This document shows, in pieces, positions 4,525 to 7,484 of a stretch of 7,484 bases of DNA. The first letter of the stretch is position 1; the number at the start of each line of letters is the position of its first letter. The notes beneath the pieces are model-generated. The model was not told where the DNA came from. It was given only the letters and a program-made list of their open reading frames with translations, and searched no databases. The position numbers and the translations under genes were made by a program. Source of the DNA: an uncultured Alphaproteobacteria bacterium (GTDB lineage Bacteria; Pseudomonadota; Alphaproteobacteria; RF32; CAG-239); NCBI GenBank assembly GCA_944391365.1, contig CALXTH010000105.1, forward strand, positions 1-7,484. Reading direction: 5' to 3'.

Positions 4525-4612
4525 AATGCAATTTTTGAAAAATATTTCTTGCAATATCTGAATTTTTTATATAAAAAGGCACATAGCGAACGTTTAGATG
4601 CAATTTTATTAG

Positions 4613-4641
4613 TTGATTTTGTAAATCAAGTCAGTTAATAA
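4613..4641 (+). promoter_or_regulatory. Candidate promoter with overlapping operator-like palindrome before rpmF
   Basis: TTGATT (4613-4618), 17-bp spacer and TAATAA (4636-4641) form a reasonable sigma70 promoter, giving a leader of about 37 nt before rpmF. The -35 box is the first half of a perfect inverted repeat TTGATTT-TGT-AAATCAA (4613-4629), so a bound dimeric regulator would block it. The rest of the gap from 4525 to 4684 is AT-rich. I see no convincing terminator after the DUF177 gene there, only a weak ATTTTTGAAAAAT fold near 4530-4543. Confidence 0.45.
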
Positions 4642-4684
4642 TGTCGTTTGAATAGGTAAATTGTTTTAACAAGAGTATTAAGAA

Positions 4685-4873
4685 ATGGCTACACCTAAAA
4701 AGAAAGTATCAAAATCTCGTCGCGATATGCGCCGTTCACACCATGCTTTGGAGTCTAATTCTTATATGGAATGCCCGAATTGCGGGGAATTGAAACGTCC
4801 TCACAATGTATGCCCGAAGTGCGGTCAGTACGACAATCGCGAAGTGGTTGCCCAAAAGACAACGAACGAGTAA
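4685..4873 (+). CDS. rpmF: 50S ribosomal protein L32
   Basis: A 62-residue basic protein with the standard L32 N-terminus MATPKKKVSKSRRDMRRSHH. A zinc ribbon is formed by C30-x2-C33 and C43-x2-C46 (CPNCG and CPKCG), so this is the C+ zinc-binding form. L32 is a component of the large subunit near the peptide exit side. The ribosome site is modest (AAGAG about 11-13 nt upstream). It is followed 40 bp later by plsX, the conserved bacterial arrangement that links ribosomal protein output with phospholipid and fatty acid synthesis. Confidence 0.97.
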   Translation: MATPKKKVSKSRRDMRRSHHALESNSYMECPNCGELKRPHNVCPKCGQYDNREVVAQKTTNE

Positions 4874-4913
4874 TTTTTATAAAACTTATTAAAAATTTGA
4901 TGGAGAACAGGTT

Positions 4914-5963
4914 TTGTCAGATAATCTGGTAATATCCATAGACGCGATGGGGGGAGATAATTCCCCTCGAGTCGTTATTGACGGTCTCGCACTGGCAGCA
5001 CAAAAAAATCCTGATGCAAGGTTTTTACTGTTCGGGGACGAAAATAAAGTAAAAGAAATTCTGAATACTTATCCCGAACTCTCTGCTGTCTGTGAAGTCA
5101 GACATTCTCCGGAAATCGTCAGCAATGAAGACAAACCCTCCGCTGTTATCCGCAACCGCAACACCAGCATGTATATGGCGATCAATGCGGTAAAGCAGGG
5201 TGAGGCGCAGGCCGTTGTTTCGGCTGGCAATACCGGTGCACTGATGGCTATTTCCAAGCTGACCCTGAAAACCATTCAGAAAATTCACCGCCCGGCGATT
5301 GTGAGCATTATGCCGCATCGTACCGGGCGTTATGTTATGCTTGATCTGGGCGCAAATACGGAATGTGATGCCTTGAATTTGGCTGAATTTGCGCTGATGG
5401 GAAACATTCTGGCCAAACATGCACTGGGAATATCCCGTCCGAAAGTTGCCCTCCTGAATATCGGTGCCGAAGAGATGAAAGGCAAAGAGGAAATCCACCA
5501 GGCCGTCAAAATCATCAAACGCTCACACCTTGATATTGATTTTATCGGTTATATTGAACCGCATGAAATCCCGGAAGGTAAAGCCGACGTTATTGTTTCG
5601 GACGGTTTTACCGGAAATATAGCCCTGAAATCAATTGAAGGAACGGCCAGACTGGTTATCCGTCTGGTTAAAGATGCCGTAAAAAAATCATTTTTGGCCA
5701 AACTCGGGCTGCCCTTTATGCTGGGTGTCGCCTTAAACATCAAAAAAACGATGGATCCCAGATTATATAACGGGGCAATGTTTGTCGGACTGAACGGCCT
5801 GTCGGTCAAAAGCCACGGCGGAACAGACGCTCTGGGATATTCCGTCGCCGTCGGCAATGCAATAAATCTGGTGCGCCAGAACTTTGTGGCAACCATCAGA
5901 GAAGAGCTTGAAACGGTCGACTTGGATGAATTATCACAGGAAATATTATACGATGCTTATTAG
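4914..5963 (+). CDS. plsX: Phosphate acyltransferase PlsX
   Basis: A 349-residue peripheral membrane enzyme that converts acyl-ACP and phosphate to acyl-phosphate, the donor used by PlsY in the first step of phospholipid synthesis. Family landmarks are ISIDAMGGDNSP (7-18), SAGNTGALMAIS (103-114), MLDLGANTECDALNLAEFAL (142-161), LLNIGAEEMKGKE (180-192) and VIVSDGFTGNIALKSIEG (226-243). Full length. The start is a TTG at 4914: the frame is closed by a TAA at 4890-4892, no ATG or GTG lies between that stop and the family N-terminus, and GGAG (4902-4905) sits 8 nt upstream. The next in-frame ATG would cut into the DAMGGD motif. The stop overlaps fabH by 11 bp, implying translational coupling. Confidence 0.97.
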   Translation: MSDNLVISIDAMGGDNSPRVVIDGLALAAQKNPDARFLLFGDENKVKEILNTYPELSAVCEVRHSPEIVSNEDKPSAVIRNRNTSMYMAINAVKQGEAQAVVSAGNTGALMAISKLTLKTIQKIHRPAIVSIMPHRTGRYVMLDLGANTECDALNLAEFALMGNILAKHALGISRPKVALLNIGAEEMKGKEEIHQAVKIIKRSHLDIDFIGYIEPHEIPEGKADVIVSDGFTGNIALKSIEGTARLVIRLVKDAVKKSFLAKLGLPFMLGVALNIKKTMDPRLYNGAMFVGLNGLSVKSHGGTDALGYSVAVGNAINLVRQNFVATIREELETVDLDELSQEILYDAY

Positions 5964-6927
5964 ATCAGAACTTATCGGCTGGGGTCATTACCTTCCCAAA
6001 AAGGTAATGACAAATGACGACCTGGCTAAAATTGTTGAAACCAATGATGAATGGATCAGCACCAGAACCGGCATAAAAACCCGTCATATCGTTGAAGACG
6101 AAACAACGGCAGATTTGGCATATCATGCCGCGCAAATGGCGCTGGACAGAGCCGGAATAAAAGCTGAAGACCTTGATCTGATTATTGTCTCTTCCGTAAC
6201 TCCGGATAATACCACGCCCTCCGTAGCCACTAAAATAGCCGGCCGGCTGGGCACAAAAAGCGGGATGCCGGCATTTGATATTCTGGCTGCTTGCTCCGGG
6301 TTTGTCTATGGTCTGGTTCAGGCTGACAATATGATTCGCCTTGGACAGGTTAAAACCGCTTTGGTTATCGGGGCCGAAAGCCTGTCGAAAATTGTTGACT
6401 GGACAGACCGCAACACCTGTGTTTTGTTTGGCGACGGAGCCGGGGCTGCCATCCTGCGGGCTGTAGAAGGTGAGGGCAGCAAAAAGGATACAGGAATTTT
6501 GGCAACAAAAATTTATGCCGACGGTTCACATTATGATCATCTGAAAACACTGGGCGGTGTTTCAACAACACAGATGGCCGGTTTTGTGACCATGGACGGC
6601 AAAGAAGTTTTCAAATTTGCGATTCCGGCATTGTCTCAGGCCGCAGAAGTCGTAACCAGGGCCGCCGGATATGAAATGTCGGATGTAGACTGGCTGATTC
6701 CGCATCAGGCAAATATCCGTATAATTTCCAATGTTGGAGAAAAACTCGGCCTGCCGGAAGAAAAAGTTATCGTTTCCGTTGACCACCACGGCAATACCTC
6801 GGCTGCCTCCATTCCGCTGGCCTTGTCCGAAAATATGGAAAGCGGCAAAATCAAAAAAGGTGATTTGGTCGTTCTGACGGCAATGGGCGCCGGATTTACC
6901 TGGGGTGGAGCCATTATCCGTTTATAA
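5953..6927 (+). CDS. fabH: Beta-ketoacyl-ACP synthase III (KAS III)
   Basis: A 324-residue thiolase-fold enzyme that condenses acetyl-CoA with malonyl-ACP, the initiating step of type II fatty acid synthesis. The catalytic triad is intact: C114 in ILAACSGFVYGL, H251 in LIPHQANIRI and N281 in HHGNTSAAS. Other family marks are the ETNDEWISTRTGIKTR substrate-binding segment (29-44), LFGDGAGAAIL (158-168) and the C-terminal LTAMGAGFTWGGAIIRL. The ATG at 5953 is preferred over an upstream in-frame ATG at 5884 because homologues start at this point (MLIRSELIGWGHYLP) and AGGAAA lies about 10 nt before it. The start lies inside the 3' end of plsX. The usual VDKYGNTS stretch reads VDHHGNTS, a conservative variation that leaves the asparagine in place. 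Confidence 0.97.
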   Translation: MLIRSELIGWGHYLPKKVMTNDDLAKIVETNDEWISTRTGIKTRHIVEDETTADLAYHAAQMALDRAGIKAEDLDLIIVSSVTPDNTTPSVATKIAGRLGTKSGMPAFDILAACSGFVYGLVQADNMIRLGQVKTALVIGAESLSKIVDWTDRNTCVLFGDGAGAAILRAVEGEGSKKDTGILATKIYADGSHYDHLKTLGGVSTTQMAGFVTMDGKEVFKFAIPALSQAAEVVTRAAGYEMSDVDWLIPHQANIRIISNVGEKLGLPEEKVIVSVDHHGNTSAASIPLALSENMESGKIKKGDLVVLTAMGAGFTWGGAIIRL

Positions 6928-6945
6928 GGCCAATTTTTCTGTGCA

Positions 6946-6982
6946 ATAACCATCATAAAGCGCTTGTCTTTATGGTGGTTAT
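6946..6982 (+). terminator. Hairpin between fabH and ihfA
   Basis: ATAACCATCATAAAG (6946-6960) pairs with CTTTATGGTGGTTAT (6968-6982), giving 15 bp with one U-G wobble in plus-strand RNA and a 7-nt loop CGCTTGT. There is no U tract after it (GUUAUAAAU follows), so intrinsic termination would be inefficient. It may protect the 3' end of the plsX-fabH message or attenuate read-through into ihfA. Confidence 0.5.
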
Positions 6983-6990
6983 GTTATAAA
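6964..6990 (+). promoter_or_regulatory. Candidate extended -10 promoter of ihfA
   Basis: TGTTATAAA (6982-6990) is a TGnTATAAA extended -10 box. TTGTCT (6964-6969) lies 15 bp upstream as a short-spaced -35. The promoter overlaps the loop and right arm of the preceding hairpin. Initiation near 6997 would give a leader of about 37 nt containing AAAGGAAAG (7017-7025), the ribosome site of ihfA. Confidence 0.45.
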
Positions 6991-7033
6991 TATCCATACA
7001 GTTACAGGAAAAACATAAAGGAAAGAATGAACA

Positions 7034-7318
7034 ATGAAGACAATTACACGCGCTGATGTCGCTGAAACCATTTACGAAGAAATCGGATTGTCCCGCAAGG
7101 ATTCAAGTGATATTCTGGATATGATTCTGGATGAAATTGTGCAGGAACTGGCCAGAGGCAGCGATGTAAAACTTTCTTCATTCGGAACATTTTCTCTGCG
7201 GGCCAAAAAGGCGCGCATCGGGCGCAACCCGAAAACCGGTGTCTCGGCAGAAATCACCCCGCGGACAGTTATCTCATTCAAACCGTCCCAGACAATGCGG
7301 AAAATAATCAACGCTTAA
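7034..7318 (+). CDS. ihfA: Integration host factor subunit alpha
   Basis: A 94-residue member of the HU/IHF DNA-bending family. The N-terminal helices (TRADVAETIYEEIGLSRKDS) are followed by the VKLSSFGTFSLRAKKAR strand region. The DNA-intercalating beta-arm carries the conserved GRNPKTG (residues 63-69), and the protein ends in TPRTVISFKPSQTMRKIIN. Assignment to the alpha subunit rather than HU or IHF-beta rests on the LxSFGTFxxRxKxxRxGRNPKTG pattern together with position between fabH and a MerR gene, the usual alphaproteobacterial ihfA location. The protein bends DNA as a heterodimer with IHF-beta, which is not in the window. AAAGGAAAG lies about 9 nt upstream. An overlapping ATG at 7027 is in another frame and is not used. 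Confidence 0.93.
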   Translation: MKTITRADVAETIYEEIGLSRKDSSDILDMILDEIVQELARGSDVKLSSFGTFSLRAKKARIGRNPKTGVSAEITPRTVISFKPSQTMRKIINA

Positions 7319-7340
7319 TTTTTTTGACGGAGAGGGTGCG

Positions 7341-7484
7341 ATGGTGGTCAACAAGTCAAAATCAGCCTTCAGAACAATTGCTGAAGTCGCGGAAGAGCTT
7401 GATGTTGCCCCGCATGTCCTTCGCTTTTGGGAGAGCAAATTTCCTCAAATCAAGCCGATGAAACACAGTGGCGGCCGCCGTTAC
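7341..7484 (+). CDS. MerR-family transcriptional regulator (N-terminal part)
   Basis: The first 48 codons of a gene that runs off the right edge. After a short polar N-terminus the sequence FRTIAEVAEELDVAPHVLRF (10-29) is a MerR-type winged-helix start: helix-turn-helix, then FWESKFPQIKP. The wing motif GGRRY ends the visible part. Helices and wing contact promoter DNA; the effector domain is not visible, so no ligand can be suggested. Homologues with FWE..F.Q..P are regularly found directly after ihfA in Alphaproteobacteria. GGAG (7329-7332) gives a ribosome site 8 nt before the ATG. Only 22 bp separate it from ihfA and no terminator is seen between them, so the two are probably co-transcribed. 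Confidence 0.92.
   Translation, partial: MVVNKSKSAFRTIAEVAEELDVAPHVLRFWESKFPQIKPMKHSGGRRY

Noticed and set aside
4526..4607. A 10-bp direct repeat ATGCAATTTT (4526-4535 and 4598-4607) in the gap before rpmF
   Set aside because: Ten AT-rich bases repeated once in AT-rich DNA can arise by chance; there is no inverted symmetry or promoter overlap to support an operator.

Overview
The window looks like a chromosomal segment of an alphaproteobacterium. The main clue is the plus-strand block DUF177 - rpmF - plsX - fabH - ihfA - MerR gene, with a divergent bamE/omlA-type lipoprotein gene upstream. This is a familiar alphaproteobacterial core arrangement. The moderate base composition, AT-rich intergenic DNA and a secreted cysteine-rich protein with a C-terminal DUF1566-like domain suggest one of the uncultured, often gut-associated lineages (RF32/CAG-239 type). 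That placement is inference from memory, not a search result.

Layout. 3-101 (+) is the 3' end of an unidentified gene. A 38-bp perfect palindrome (159-196) separates it from a convergent gene for an exported, 13-cysteine protein (201-962, -) with its own sigma70-like promoter. At 1067-1160 (-) a promoter, a structured ~94-nt stretch and a canonical U-tract terminator predict an unannotated small RNA. Next comes a roughly 290-bp non-coding region (1240-1533): a bidirectional hairpin terminator, a G-quadruplex motif, two mutually exclusive GC-rich hairpins and a modular repeat array that ends 2 bp from the proS stop codon. proS (1534-3051, -) encodes a ProRS of the archaeal/eukaryotic-like architecture rather than the short form usual in Alphaproteobacteria. 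A second non-coding region (3052-3484) holds the proS leader and promoter, a REP-like palindrome and two more copies of the modular repeat. It ends at the bamE stop codon.

The right half is housekeeping. bamE (3485-3946, -) diverges from a DUF177/YceD gene (4006-4524, +). rpmF, plsX and fabH follow as a ribosome/phospholipid/fatty-acid unit: PlsX makes acyl-phosphate for membrane lipid synthesis and FabH starts fatty acid elongation. plsX and fabH overlap by 11 bp. ihfA and a truncated MerR-family regulator gene follow, with a promoter-overlapping hairpin before ihfA.

The least conventional signal is the repeat family. Four units (1091-1136, 1384-1531, 3297-3380, 3381-3468) share a leader followed by a hairpin of two 7-nt arms around a CCT or CGC triplet. 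The arms differ between copies but change on both sides together. One unit is embedded in the predicted small RNA, and the two arrays sit directly against the 3' ends of bamE and proS in the same orientation.
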